Source: Rallus limicola (taxonomy: Eukaryota; Chordata; Aves; Gruiformes; Rallidae). Taken from it: a stretch of 64,000 nt of DNA. Location of the stretch: assembly GCA_022605955.1 (NCBI GenBank), contig JAKCOZ010000007.1:12591501-12655500 (forward strand), written 5' to 3'. A model generated the notes under the pieces. The model saw only the letters and a program-made list of their open reading frames with translations, did not search any database and had not been told where the DNA came from. A program made the position numbers and the translations under genes. Each line of letters starts with the position of its first letter. Position 1 is the stretch's first letter. Below are positions 47,223 to 59,087 of this stretch, piece after piece.

Positions 47223-49377
47223 TGGGATACTGAGGCAGCTTAGTATGATTTTTACTGCTTAGAAACACCTGTGATTACATACATGTAAATACCTTATCAT
47301 TAATCTTGTTCAATAATAACAGTAATAGCAATAATAATAACAGTAACAACAACAACAATAATAATAATAAATATTAACTTAAACTCCAATATACTATTTT
47401 TACTAAATTCTATTTCACTTTAACAATGGTAGAAAGGAGCTAGTAGGCATAGTGGTTCCCATCTAGTTTTCATTACTGCAACTTACTTCAATGACAAAAC
47501 TATATCCTATGAATAGAACTGAGCCTTGTTTTTACCAAGTCTGTTCTTTTGCCTCCCCTGTAATGTCTAGGAAAATATAGCCACTACTAATGTGCAATGT
47601 ATTTTGAGAATAGAAAATGAATCTGCTTCTTGTTTCTCTTTGTCTTTCTCTTTTTAAAATTGTTTTTATTTGCATGCTTTAAAGGTCACAGACAGAGAGA
47701 TTAAATATTTTTGTCTTAAAAATCCATGAAGAACTTAGATCTACAGATATATTAATCAAAATAAAGAGTACTTTTCAAGAGGTAAACATATCCAACACTG
47801 TCAGTCTTGTTCAAGAAACAGCAATTTGAACTGAGGTTCGTTTTGATTCTGAGTGGATGATTACCTCCCATAAGTGTATGCTTACAATTTACAGCTCGTT
47901 AAAGGTGTTCCTGTGCTGACCACAAAAGCTTTCAAAAATGATTGCAGAAGCATGACCTAAACATTTATCCAAAACAGAAAAAAATGATTAGGTATTGAGA
48001 GAGCAGCACCCTTCTATTTGTGATTTAGGCAATTTTCAAATATCTTGTACCATTAAGGCAGTCTTTGAAGGGAATTTATACTTGGCAACTACCAGCAATT
48101 TTTTTATCAGGACTCCCAGTTGTTTCATGGAAACTGCTTATACAAAAATAATAAGGCTTGCACCCATACTTGGCTTCACAAAACAAGAAATGGTTGTCTT
48201 GGAATGATATAGACAGCCCATAATGTGATGGAGATACATACTATCAGACAAATACACTGAGACTTAAAATAACAAGATGCCATATATCTATGTTCATTTT
48301 AGGTGAAGTTACAAAGATAACTCCTTACCTGTGTTGCTTCCTGTCATTTGTTATTCACTGTGTGAGTTAAGTATATTCAGGAGAAAAATTAGTTTGACAT
48401 CAAAGCATAATTTCTGAATGAACAAAATAATTTTCCAGGACAACAAAGATGACTGATTATGTGTTATTTATCATTCATTCACTTAACTGAGATGTATACT
48501 TCAAAATGTTGTTCTCATGCAGTTGTAATCCAAAATTTGTCAATCACAAAATTTCGATTTAGTCTTTCACAGGGTCTGGGTTTACCACTATTGAGAAATT
48601 TCATTCGGTGATCCCCTTGTTAAATTAACATATTCAAGAACCTTGTATTAATGGACAATTCCATTAAGATAATCCACAAATCACGCATCTATTGTTAGTA
48701 GCATGTGTACTGTCATGAGTTCTCTACAGATTCTACTTCTGACATGGCAGGGATAGGTCATGTTGGGCTGCCTTTCATTCAAGACTCTTTGTAAAAGAAT
48801 TTACCATTGTTTGTACTAGAAGCTATGATATGCAGATCAACTTGAGCCTGATGGTAAAAATGTTCGAGTTAGATCATGGTATAGAGGTATGAGGTTTGTT
48901 TGATTGTTTGCTTTCCTTGTCCATCAGGATAGGAAAAGCCAACTTGAAGTGTCTATATGAATTTTTCTGTCATATCATTTTTTGTGGATACTTTTCTATC
49001 CTGCCATTGGTGGAACCATCATCTAAAGATCTGAAGAAAAATATGTTCTAAAAAAAATTCCTCACTTTCCAAGTATTGTGTTTTAGAATTTAATAATGAC
49101 AAATGATCAAATTAACACTTTTGCTTTTCCAACATGAATAAGCTTGAAAATCAGTTCTTGCTAGTGATTTTTCCTTTACATTTTATCTTTTCTGCCTTTC
49201 AATCCTACTACAATATGCTTTCATTTTTAAATAAGATTGTTAAATGAAATGTACTAATAATAACCACTCCTTTGGTGACAACATCATTCTTCATTTCTGA
49301 AAAACTGAGCAATCTGAATAATATTTTAATCTCCTGGGTAAAAGATAAAGACTTGTCTTTTTATATTTCATTTATCT
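47223..49377. other. Unique AT-rich DNA with a simple repeat
   Basis: No gene recognised. The (AAT/AAC)n simple repeat at 47310-47372 is the only repeat seen. Confidence 0.55.
47310..47372. repeat. (AAT/AAC)n simple repeat
   Basis: Mixed AAT and AAC triplets with a few interruptions. Confidence 0.9.
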
Positions 49378-50857
49378 TTCAGGATTGCTGAGCCTCTCTC
49401 TATCATCTTCGATAGGTCTTGGAGAACAGGAGAAGTGCCTGAGGACTGGAAGATAGCCAATGTCACTCTGGTCTTTAAAAAAGGGCAAGAAGGAGGATCC
49501 AAGCAACTATAGGTCAGTCAGCTTCACTTCTGTCCCTGGAAAGGTAATGGAACAGCTTGCTCTGGATGCCATCTCCAAGCAATTGGAAAAGAAGGTCATG
49601 AGAATTAGTCAGCATGGATTCACCAAGGGGAGATCGTGTTTGACCAATCTCATAGCCTTCTATGGTGTCATCACTGGCTGGGTAGATGGAGGGAGAGCAG
49701 TGGATGTCATCTACCTTGACTTCAGCAAGGCTTTTGATACTGTCTCCCATGACATCCTGATAACAAAGCTGAGAGAGTATGGAATGGATGAGTGGACAGT
49801 GAGGTGGGTTGAGAATTGGCTGTCAGACCGAGCCCAGAGGGTTGTGATTCGTGGAGCAGAATCTGACTGGAGGCCTGTGACTAGTGGTGTTCCCCAGGGC
49901 TCAGTGTAGGGTCCAGTCCTGTTTAATATCTTCATTGACGGCCTTGATGAGGGAATAGCATCCACCCTCAGAAAGCGCCGATGACACAAAGCTGGGAGGA
50001 GTGGCTGACACACAGGAACACTGTGCTGCCATCCAGCGAGACCTGGACAGGCTGGAAAGCTGGGCAGGGAGAAACCAGATGAAGTTCAATAAGAACAAGT
50101 GTAAAGTCTTGCACCTTGGAAGGAACAATCATTTATTTCAGTATAGGTTGGGGGATGACCCTCTGGAGAGAGCTCTGTGGAGAAGCACCTGGAGGTCCTG
50201 GTGGATGACAGGTTGGCTATGAGCCAGCAGTGTGCCCTGGTGGCTAAGAGAGCCAATGGGATCCTGGGGTGCATCAGGAGGAGTGTGGCCAGCAGGTCAA
50301 AGGAGGTGATCCTCCCCCTCTACTCTGCCCTGGTCAGGCCCCACCTGGAGTATTGTGTCCAGTTCTGGGTTCCCTGGTATAAAAAGGACAGGGATCTCCT
50401 GGAGAGAGTCCAAAGGGCTACGAAGATGATTAAGGGCCTGGAGCATCTCCTCTATAAGGAAAGGCTGAATAAGCTGGGACTATTCAGTCTTGATAAGAGA
50501 AGTCTAAGGGGGGGACCTAATTAATGTTTATAATTATGTTTCTTAAGCATGGAATGCAGGGGGAATTAGCCAGCCCCTTTTCAGTGGTGTGTGCAGACAG
50601 GACAAGGGGCAATGGCTGCAAGTTGGAGCACAGGAAGTTCTGCACCAACATGCGGAAAAACTTTTTCACAGTGAGGGTGACAGAGCCCTGGGACAGGCTG
50701 CCAAGGGGGGTTGTGAAGTCTCCTCTGGAGATATTCAAAACCCGTCTGGACGCCTATCTGTGCGATATGAGCTAGGGAGCTGCTTTGGCAGGGGGGTTGG
50801 ACCCGACAATCTCTCGAAGTCCCTTCCAACACCTACAACTCTATGATTCTATGATTT
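49378..50857 (+). mobile_element. CR1 LINE with reverse-transcriptase part
   Basis: The longest CR1 here, about 1.48 kb, from just before the reverse-transcriptase core to the 3' octamers ('CTCTATGATTCTATGATT'). In the first frame (49460-49909): 'QHGFTKGRSCLTNL', motif A 'YLDFSKAFDTVSHDI' with the catalytic aspartate, and 'GVPQGS' (motif B). A TAG at 49907-49909 stops it. Downstream a frame shift precedes the 'ADDTKL' box (GATGAC at 49980-49985), where the usual preceding Phe is Ser. Then follow 'NKNKCKVLHLGRN' and the C-terminal motifs 'LGLFSLDKR' and '[10 protein letters not shown]'. Endonuclease and ORF1 are missing. Inactive because of truncation, stop and frame shifts. Confidence 0.95.
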
Positions 50858-53800
50858 ACAAGTAAATTCTCCCTTTCTAGAGTGTTCTTGTCCACTTTTG
50901 AAGAAATATGTCTACCCAGCATTTTTGAGATTGATATGGATTTACAAATCCAGAGATGCCAATTAGAATTTCATTGTCTTGAGCAAAGATCTATAGCTAC
51001 TACAAATTTTTTCAGTTTAGTTTACAAATATAAAAACCAAACAGCAGGAACGCATTACAACTTCAATACTACCTGATGGTTTCACTGTATTTAGAGCTAC
51101 ACATACTAGTATTCTTAATATTCCTGTTTAACTTGTATTTAGCTTTCAAAGTTCTCTTTAACAGAAAGAAAATAAATCACATTACAAATTTTTCATCAGA
51201 TATGCATGCTGATGCTCAAAAAATACAATAATGAGAAAGTGGAATTTACAATAAAGGTAAGTTCAATGTATTGTCTAACAGATGGCTTTCACAAAAAAAC
51301 AAAAGCAGAGTGGCATGGGGTTTTAGATACTTGATCTCCAGAGGTGAGATACCACAGCTCTGGCAAATGAAGACTGTATAGAAGAAAAAAACATGTTAAA
51401 AGCCATTGTGTAAACCTGAGCTGGGGGGCAATGGAAGAGGGAAAAAAAGAGAAAAAAATTGTGAGAACCGCAGGAATAACGTGTTGTCAGTCATCTTGAA
51501 TGCTGCACAGGCAAGGGTCTCAGATGTAGAGACAAATGCCCAAAATCCAGGCTGAAATAATTGTGAACTATTCATCCTTTTGAAGGAAGAAGAAGGAGAT
51601 AGAGAAAGATTTAAAGCTGTTGTTTAAGGAATGTGGGGATTTCAATCCTGATACTTAGTAAGCCATACTTCTGGAAGTAAGTATTTAATCCATTTAAAAA
51701 ATTTGTTTCTGGATCCAAATTTATCTAGTGCATTAAATAGATAATCCTACCTTAGTCTGTCAAATTCTTCACTGGCACTGAATAGAATAGCAAGTGCTAG
51801 TAGATATTTGCAAGTTAATATTTATCAAGATTTCAGAGCCTCTGGGGAATTTTAAAAAATATCTTCTATCACTAAATTACACTTTATTTGGATGAATAAA
51901 AATCAGAGACAGTACTTATAATTCTTATCATAAATACTAGCTGAAGAATTAAGAGCTCATTGTTATCTTACATTGTTTTATTAATGATCTGTTTTACTTA
52001 AGAAGTAATACTTGAAGGAGCAGGTAATATAAGTAACATGATTTCCATGTGAAACACTGGTATGACTAGGGCAGCTATTCCTATATTATAGAAAACATTC
52101 CTGTTTATTAGCAGGTTTATTTTCAGCATATTAAGTGTTTTTGCAAAGTTTTTCTTCGTTTCAAAATACATCTAATTTTAAAATGCATCTAATTTATAAG
52201 TTTAGAAGGCAACAGTGAAGTATATGGACATACAGGAAGGTGATCTTAGGCTTGACAGTAAAAAGGATTGCTGTATATTAGGAATAATAAGAAAGGAAAA
52301 AGCAAAATTGAAACAAAGCGATAATGAGTAAACATGAATAAAAACCAGTGTGATACACACATCTTTTCTCTTGTCTTTTGAAAAGATGACATAATAAAAT
52401 AGATTTATTTAAATAAAAGTAATTTTCCTCCCTGAGTTCACAACCTGGATTTGCATTGAATTACAGAAGTTCAAAACACATACGGAAAATCACAATGCAC
52501 ATAAATAGTGCACAGTTTTGTAACCTTACTCTTTTGCACAGACACCCATGCCTATTACAGTCTTCTGGATGTATTCATCTCCAAATTAAAAGTGTTGTAC
52601 TCAAGGTAATGTGGTAAATCCTGTGACAGAACATCTGAAGAGAATCACCTAATATGTCTAAGTGTGTGTTTAGTCAAAACACTGTTCAGTACCTTTTTTC
52701 CCAAGCTTTAATACATATTGCGGAACATTTGGTGTTTATATGAAGCTCCCGGTTAATGAATGTTATGAGTTTAATGAGTTCATTATAAAATGAGTGTTTA
52801 TTGCAATGCATAATTAACAAAGTTTTAGCATTTTGTCTTTAGAAGACTTCTGTAGGAGAAACTAGGCAGGCAAGAAGAGGAAAGCATTGTTAATTAAAAA
52901 ATGTTAAGGGGGTGAGGAAGGAAACAATTACCTACTCATTCATATTACCCTGGGTGGTCCTCATCACCTAGAACATGTCATGTAGTTAAGTACATAATTA
53001 GTCATCTCACTTTGGCTAAGGACAGTCAAAATATACAGAGGTTTGCTCTAGATTTGCCTTCTGCCTCCTTGGAGGCAGGGTAGCCATTTGTAAGAAGGAC
53101 AGGGAGGAATGAAGAAAAAGAACTTTCCAGGGCATGCTGAGGTAGAAGAAACTAAATAGCTAGGATTGTAAATTCATTGCCATCATCTCCTTATGAACCA
53201 AAGAAGGACTTAGTTAAGGAAAAAGAAAGCTTCCTCAGTGTAGGATTTTAATATTTTTATTTTTTTAAATCCCTGCCTTGACAGAATATAGGGTAGGATA
53301 TTTTTCTTCTTTCTTCTTGCTCAGTGGTGAACCCATTAGATATGGGAATTCTCAGGAATAGATGCGGAAATCATTCACGAAGCTAGAGGATCCTGGCTGT
53401 AGGTACAAGAACTGAAGTTATCAAAAGATGGAGAAGGCTCATATCAAGAAACAAGAACAGGGACACAGTGAGATTTAGGAATTATCAAGTACCAGGAGCA
53501 GAGCACTATATACAAAAACATGAAGCAGCTTCTGAGAATTTAGGTGGTTGTAAACATCTTTATCTCACCTGTAAATCATTTCCTTTTGCATTCTCCATCT
53601 TTTGTACTCCTAAAGTTAATTCACTTTATAACTTAGTAAAGATTTTGGACATTGAGTTTTTGGGTTTCTTTTTGAATTTGCTATCTATTTCTTAATACAG
53701 ACACCACTTTGAGAACAAAAGGTACCAGCATTTTCAAGAGCCTGAAAAAGTAAGGGGAATGGTAATGGAAAAATCTACAGATTGTCTGACATAAAGCAGG

Positions 53801-54372
53801 AAAAAATGTTGTACTCTAAAATGAGACTCTGACTAGAGATTAATATATCAGAAAGACACAGGAAAGTCACACAGTAGAAGCCATGGAAAAAAGCAACAAA
53901 AGAAATAGAGAAGGAGTCTAAACTAGAAGTGTGCATACAAGATGGGATTTGTTGTGTAATTGCTGGCACTAAACACTGTGTAGGAAAGGAGGAAAGACAA
54001 CCTAGGATGGAATGCTGACCCATCGAGTTGGGGTCCAGACAGTTGATCAGACCATAAAAGTTTACTATTATTCCCCAAAACGTTTAAGTTCCAGGGAAGA
54101 GGCAAAATTAGAAAAAAATAGTCCCATCCAAGACCAACCCACGTCAACCTATAGTTATGTGAAAGTTTTGATTTTCTTTGCTAAGGCAAAAGGAATGCAG
54201 AGTTTCACAATCTTATTAAGTTGTTTTTATAAAAGATCTAACCAATGAGTTTGGTTCAAGCAGCTATCACTACTCTGAATGTGATCTAAGGGATGAGTGG
54301 GTATCATAATATAACCAAAGCTTAATGCAGTGCGTTTTGTCCCTGAAAAGAATAAAAAGACAAATGCATTGT
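50858..54372. other. Unique AT-rich DNA, nothing recognised
   Basis: About 3.5 kb without recognised genes or dispersed repeats. Confidence 0.55.
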
Positions 54373-54441
54373 ACTTTGGGGCTTGGACTAGATGATCTTT
54401 CAAGGTCCTTTCCAACCCCAATCACATTCTGTGATGCTATA
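54373..54441 (+). mobile_element. CR1 3'-end scrap
   Basis: Only the last part of the CR1 3' end: 'CTTGGACTAGATGATCTTTC', 'AAGGTCCTTTCCAACCCC' and a decayed octamer ('ACATTCTGTGATGCTATA'). About 70 bp, the shortest CR1 piece in the window. Confidence 0.85.
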
Positions 54442-56793
54442 TCTATTTGCATGAGGGAAGGCAGAGCAGGCTATGGTTTGTTCTTGCCAAAAATTAAGCC
54501 AGAGATCTTAAATTAAGTTCTTCCAATGTCAGAAAATCCTGATAAGAAAGAGGGATTTTTTTTTTTTTTATATATACTGAAGTGTACTTAGCAAAGTAAA
54601 TATGTAGTCCTAGGAATTCTTTTGACTACTATAGTTCACACACTAAGTAAATGAGTTCAGGATTGATGGGTTTTTGGTTTTTTTCTTTTATTCTTAGGAA
54701 ATGAATTACTGATCTCATTACTATTGTAAAAAACCTTGAGGAAAAGCATTGTTAACCCTATTGGTGCAGTTTCTTTTCAGAATAATGTCTGGGATAAACA
54801 TTTGGTTTCTGAACAGTGGTTCAGAAATGTTTATCTTATCAAGCAGTTAAATGTGGTTAAAAGGTGTTGCAAACTTTATTTTTGTTTTCAAATTTCAGGT
54901 ACAATGAAGAATGAAGAGAGTAGCAGGCCATATGAGTAATTTTGTGATTATTGTGCTATACCTTGTATTTCTGCCTAACTTATATTAGGCTGAGATTTAG
55001 GCTGAGACTACTGATTTTGAAAAAAAAAAAAAAAAAAAAAAAGTTGCATGAGGTATTTCTCCCTATATTGATTCTACCATTAGAGTTAGCACTGATAAAT
55101 TTGATAGGTGAATGGGACTCTGTCAGTGAATCAGGTTATATGCAATCCCATTTGCCATCTTCTGGTGGTTTTAAAAACAGTTTAACTTGCATTAGATCAA
55201 AAATTTCCTATTGAATTTACCCCAGCAGGGACAGCTTCCATATGTCTTGAGTCTTCCCAATTCTCCATATGACATAATTTCTAGTTGTAATAGAAAATAA
55301 ACATCTTCTATACTCTTTGTTTTTTACAGCAGAGCAGGTGACAAAATCCTAGGTTTCCTCCTCAGCTAAATTACATTTGTGATGGTCACAGGAGGTAGCA
55401 GACAAATTTTCACAACCCAAAAATAAGTTCCTAAGGTGGGGTGAGAACTAAAAATTTTAAGGGGAAGAGATGACAGCTGACACAGATTGGTCATCCTTGA
55501 GGATAAATATGCTGTTGAGTAAAAAAGAATTCCAGAACATTTTCATATAACATGGTTTCTCTCATGTCTGTGTAGCTATTACAAGCTTACTGTTTGTTCT
55601 TGAGTGGCAGATCATATGAAATGAGTGGCAATTTTTCTGGTGGAGGAAATGGACAGATAGCTCTCCTAAATGTGAACTCCTCAAAAAACAGACTAAACTA
55701 CTAAAAAGTTTCCACAGCTTTAATGTGAGGAACAGAAAGTGAGAGACAGAGAGAAGATAGATAGGGATAACATGGGAGGCCAATGTGAATGAATGGGTTT
55801 TCTTATACCCACTTGGAGATATCAAATATGTTAACAGTGCTAATCCAATTTCTTGTACCAGGTTTCCTTCAAAGTCATGGATAATTTTTGAAAATTTTGA
55901 ACTAGACAACAATGTATAGGAATTTCAACTGTCCAATGAATTACAAAGCTGCAATGAAAATTAATCAGGTGTTTTTTCAGTAATCAGAATAAAAATATTA
56001 AGAAAAAGAACAAAATAACAATGAAAGAATAAAAGCACAAACCTCCCCAGAAAATAGAACATATTAGATTACATAAAAATTAAAGGAAGCAGAAAAAAAA
56101 AATCTTAATTTTTCTTATTACATTTTTCCCAATAGAAAGGAAAACTATTCTTCTCACTAAAATGAATTGAGTTCACTGGAACCAGATCTATCTTTCAAAG
56201 TGTAATAAAAGTGAGTACCAAGAAAAAAAAAATCAAATTAAGTCTTGACATTAGATGCTACAAGAAAAGAGTGAAAATTTAACATTTTTTTCAGGCAGGC
56301 TGGCAGGCAAAAAAGTTGATGGTGATTTTAGGTAAGTTATGAACTTTTTATCACCATGACAACTGAAAAGTGGCTGTGAGCATTTTTTTTCCCCCCATGT
56401 TTTATTTGCATTCAAATCAGAATTGTTAATTAAATTTATATTATTCCTCTCAAACTTTAGAAGAAAATTGATACATTAGACCATTACTTTTTATTCTTCT
56501 AGGTCACTTAGAGCTGTAAACATGGGTAGTGCTGTATGAAAGCTTTGTGTGAACAATTCAACCACCTATTTCTATGCATAACCTTTGTTTTAGGAAGAAA
56601 ATATATCATAGAAATCAAATTTAAAAGACAGCCCTAACATAGTTGTATTATGAATAAACAAAATACCCCTGCACTCTTTCACAATATTGTCTGTATACTC
56701 AATCAGCTATGATCATAGTGCCTCTGTGAATCACATTTAGGAGGAAAAAACCCACCAGCAACTGCTTTTTGCCACCAAAGAAGGAAGTGAGAT
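54442..56793. other. Unique AT-rich DNA with a poly-A run
   Basis: No gene or dispersed repeat recognised. A run of 23 A lies at 55020-55042; no retrocopied gene is recognised next to it. Confidence 0.5.
55020..55042. repeat. Poly-A run of 23
   Basis: Twenty-three consecutive A. The sequence to its left holds no gene remnant that I recognise. Confidence 0.95.
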
Positions 56794-57706
56794 GTTACGA
56801 ACTGTTCAGACATCAAGCTCAGTGAAGAAGGGGGTGGGAGATAAGGTGCTCCAGGTACCAGAAAAAGAGATTCCCCTGCAGCCCATGGAGAAGACCATCG
56901 TAAAGCAGGCTCTTACCCTGCAGCCCATGGATGATGACGGGGAACAGAAATCCCATCTACAGCCCATGGAGGATGCTACATCAGAGTAGGTGGAGACATC
57001 TGAAGGATGCTGTGACCTCATGGGAAGCCTGTGTCGGAGCAAGCTTCTGGCAGTGAAACCTGCAGCTAATGGAGACACTGACCCATGCCTGAGCAAGTTT
57101 GCTGGGGACTCATGACTCTGGAGGGGACCAGGTAGGAACAATCTGGGCCTGAAGGTCAGCACCCCATTGAAAGGATCCCTGCTGGGGCAGTTAGTGATGA
57201 GCTGAAGTCCCAACAGGAAGGACTCATGTTGGAGAAGTTCATGGAGGACTGTCTCCTGTGGGTGGGACCCCATGCTGGAGCAGGGGAGGAGTATAAGGAA
57301 TGCCCCCCTCCCTGACTAAGAAGGAAAACAACTCATGAGGAACTGACTGAAACCCCCATTCCCTTCCCCTTCTAGTGCCACAATCTGGGAGAAGAAAGGA
57401 GCAAAATCATGACTGAAGAGAAGTTTGCTAAGAAGGGAGGGATGGGGGAGGAGCTTTAAGATCTGGTCGCACTCCTCATTATCTGACTCTGGTGTCACTG
57501 GGTATGTAGTGTAGTGTAATAAATTGGAGAGTTTGCTTTATTCTGTGTTGAGTCTGTTTTGCCCATGACACTAACTGCAGAATGATCTCTCCCTGTCCTT
57601 ATCATGACTCCTAAGCTTCTCAATATATATTTTCTCCAGCTGAAAAGGGGAGTGATAGAGTGACTTTGGTGGGAGTCTGACCTCCAGCCAGAGTCAAACC
57701 ACCACA
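56794..57706 (+). mobile_element. LTR-type repeat with internal 42-bp units
   Basis: A block of about 900 bp, much less AT-rich than its flanks. Near its start 'CCCTGCAGCCCATGG' occurs three times (56874, 56916 and about 56957, the last one altered), giving a period of about 42 bp. Later come 'GGGACCCCATGCTGGAGCAG', a polyadenylation signal AATAAA at 57518-57523, 'GAGTCTGTTTTGCCCATGAC' and a tail ending 'GAGTCAAACCACCACA' with CA at 57706. I recognise this as a common avian LTR type, from memory and without a family name. The left end (TG at 56794) is a guess. Frames inside it, such as the minus frame at 56806-57273, are shadows of the repeats. Confidence 0.65.
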
Positions 57707-57948
57707 ACTCTAAGCTGCTTTAAGTCTCCTGAGAGGAAGAAAAATAGGGATTTAGTGAAGCAGCATCTATTTAAATCATGTGGAAAAAACAACAGAGGAA
57801 TGTCATGTACCCATAACTGCAAATGTGCAAGAAACAATAAAATTCAAAGATGCAGCACAAATTTTAAATTGTGGTTTACTGTTTCAGAGTTGGCAGGCAA
57901 AAATTTACAGAAGAGAAAGTTTATTCACATCTATTCATGTTCTATTTT

Positions 57949-59087
57949 TGTGGTGAACCTACCTGGCTGACAGAAAACACCCATACAGCTGCTCATTCAC
58001 GTCTCTTCCATGGATAAGGGGAAAAATAGAAGAAAGACCAAAAGTCATTTGGATTGAGACAATAACAGCTTAATAGAGAAAGAGAAAGCTGATCATGTAA
58101 GCAAAACAGAGAGGAATTTTTTCACCACTACTAATGAGCTGATAGATGTTAGGCACTTCCTAGAGGGCAGGGCCTCAGCAAAACAGTGCTTGTGAAGACC
58201 AGTGCCACAACCCCCTTCCTCCTCCTTTCCCTGAGATTTTAATGTTGTGTGGCATGTGATTTCCCTTTGGTCAATCTGAGTCTTCTCCCAGCCTCTTACC
58301 CACATGCAGGCTAATTTCCTGGGCAAAAGCTGGCGGTGTAAATCAGCCACAGAATGTAACTCAGCCTTATGCAGCCAAGTGCTGACTACCCTAAAGTGGG
58401 ATGGGGAAATGAATCAGAAGGGTAAAACTGAGCAAAATCATAGGTTGAGATATAAACAGTTTAATAGGCAAAGCAAAAGCAATGCATACAGGCAAAGCAA
58501 AACAAGGAATTTATTCACTACTTGTCACTGGCAGGCCAATATTATTTCCAGGGAAGCAGGGCTCCATTACGCCTAACAGTTACTTGGGAAGGCAAACACC
58601 TTAACTCTGAATGTATCCCGCCTTCCTTTTTCTTCCCCCAGATTTGATTGCTGACCAGGACATACAGTATGGAATATCCCTTTGATCAGTTGGAGTTTGC
58701 TGTCCTGGTTGTATCTCCTCCCAGCTTCTTGCTCACCCTCAGCTTACTTGCCTGTTTTACAGTGAAACAGAAAAGGCCTTGATGCTATATAAGCACTCTT
58801 CAGCATTAAGTAAAATATCAGACTGTTATTAGTAGCGTTTTGGTCACAAATCCAAAATACAGTATAATATGAACTACTTTGAAGAAAATTGACTCTATCC
58901 CCAACAAAACTATAAGAGGGAGCAGGGTAGAGTGGGAAAAAGAAAATACCTTGACATTTTGCTAGAACTGATCAGAAATAGCAAAAAGTTGGATGTATTA
59001 CTGACCATTTTAGTCACAATTACAAAACACAACGCCATACCGGCTGGTGTGAAGAAAGTTAACTTTGTTCCAGCCAGAGCCAAAATA
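57949..59087 (-). mobile_element. Outer LTR, split by a second LTR
   Basis: Read on the minus strand, an LTR of the same broad group as the solo LTR at 34.6 kb begins near 59087 ('TTTTGGCTCTGGCTGGAAC', 'AAAGTTAACTTTCTTC'). It runs to about 58911, is interrupted, and resumes below 58330 ('GTAAGAGGCTGGGAGAAG', 'AGATTGACCAAAGGGAAAT', 'TTTCTCTATTAAGCTGTTA'). It ends 'AGGTTCACCACA' at 57949. Without the insert it would be about 560 bp, a normal LTR length. Heavily decayed. No coding sequence accompanies it, so it is a solo LTR. Confidence 0.75.
58331..58910 (-). mobile_element. Inner LTR inserted into the outer LTR
   Basis: A 580-bp LTR on the minus strand. It starts 'GTTTTGTTGGGGATAGAGTC' near 58910, then 'CACAAGAAGCTGGG'-like and 'AAAGGGATATTCCATACTG' motifs in U3, 'TTTGCCTATTAAACTGTTTA' (polyadenylation-signal region) and 'CCCCATCCCACTTTAGGG' in R/U5, ending near 58331. 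It keeps the same motif order as the solo LTR at 34.6 kb. It is flanked on both sides by parts of the outer LTR that fit together, so it was inserted after the outer one. Clear TG/CA ends and a target duplication are not preserved. Confidence 0.8.

Noticed and set aside
56806..57273. 155-codon minus frame
   Set aside because: It is a shadow of the LTR-type repeat on the plus strand, kept open by its GC-rich repeat units.
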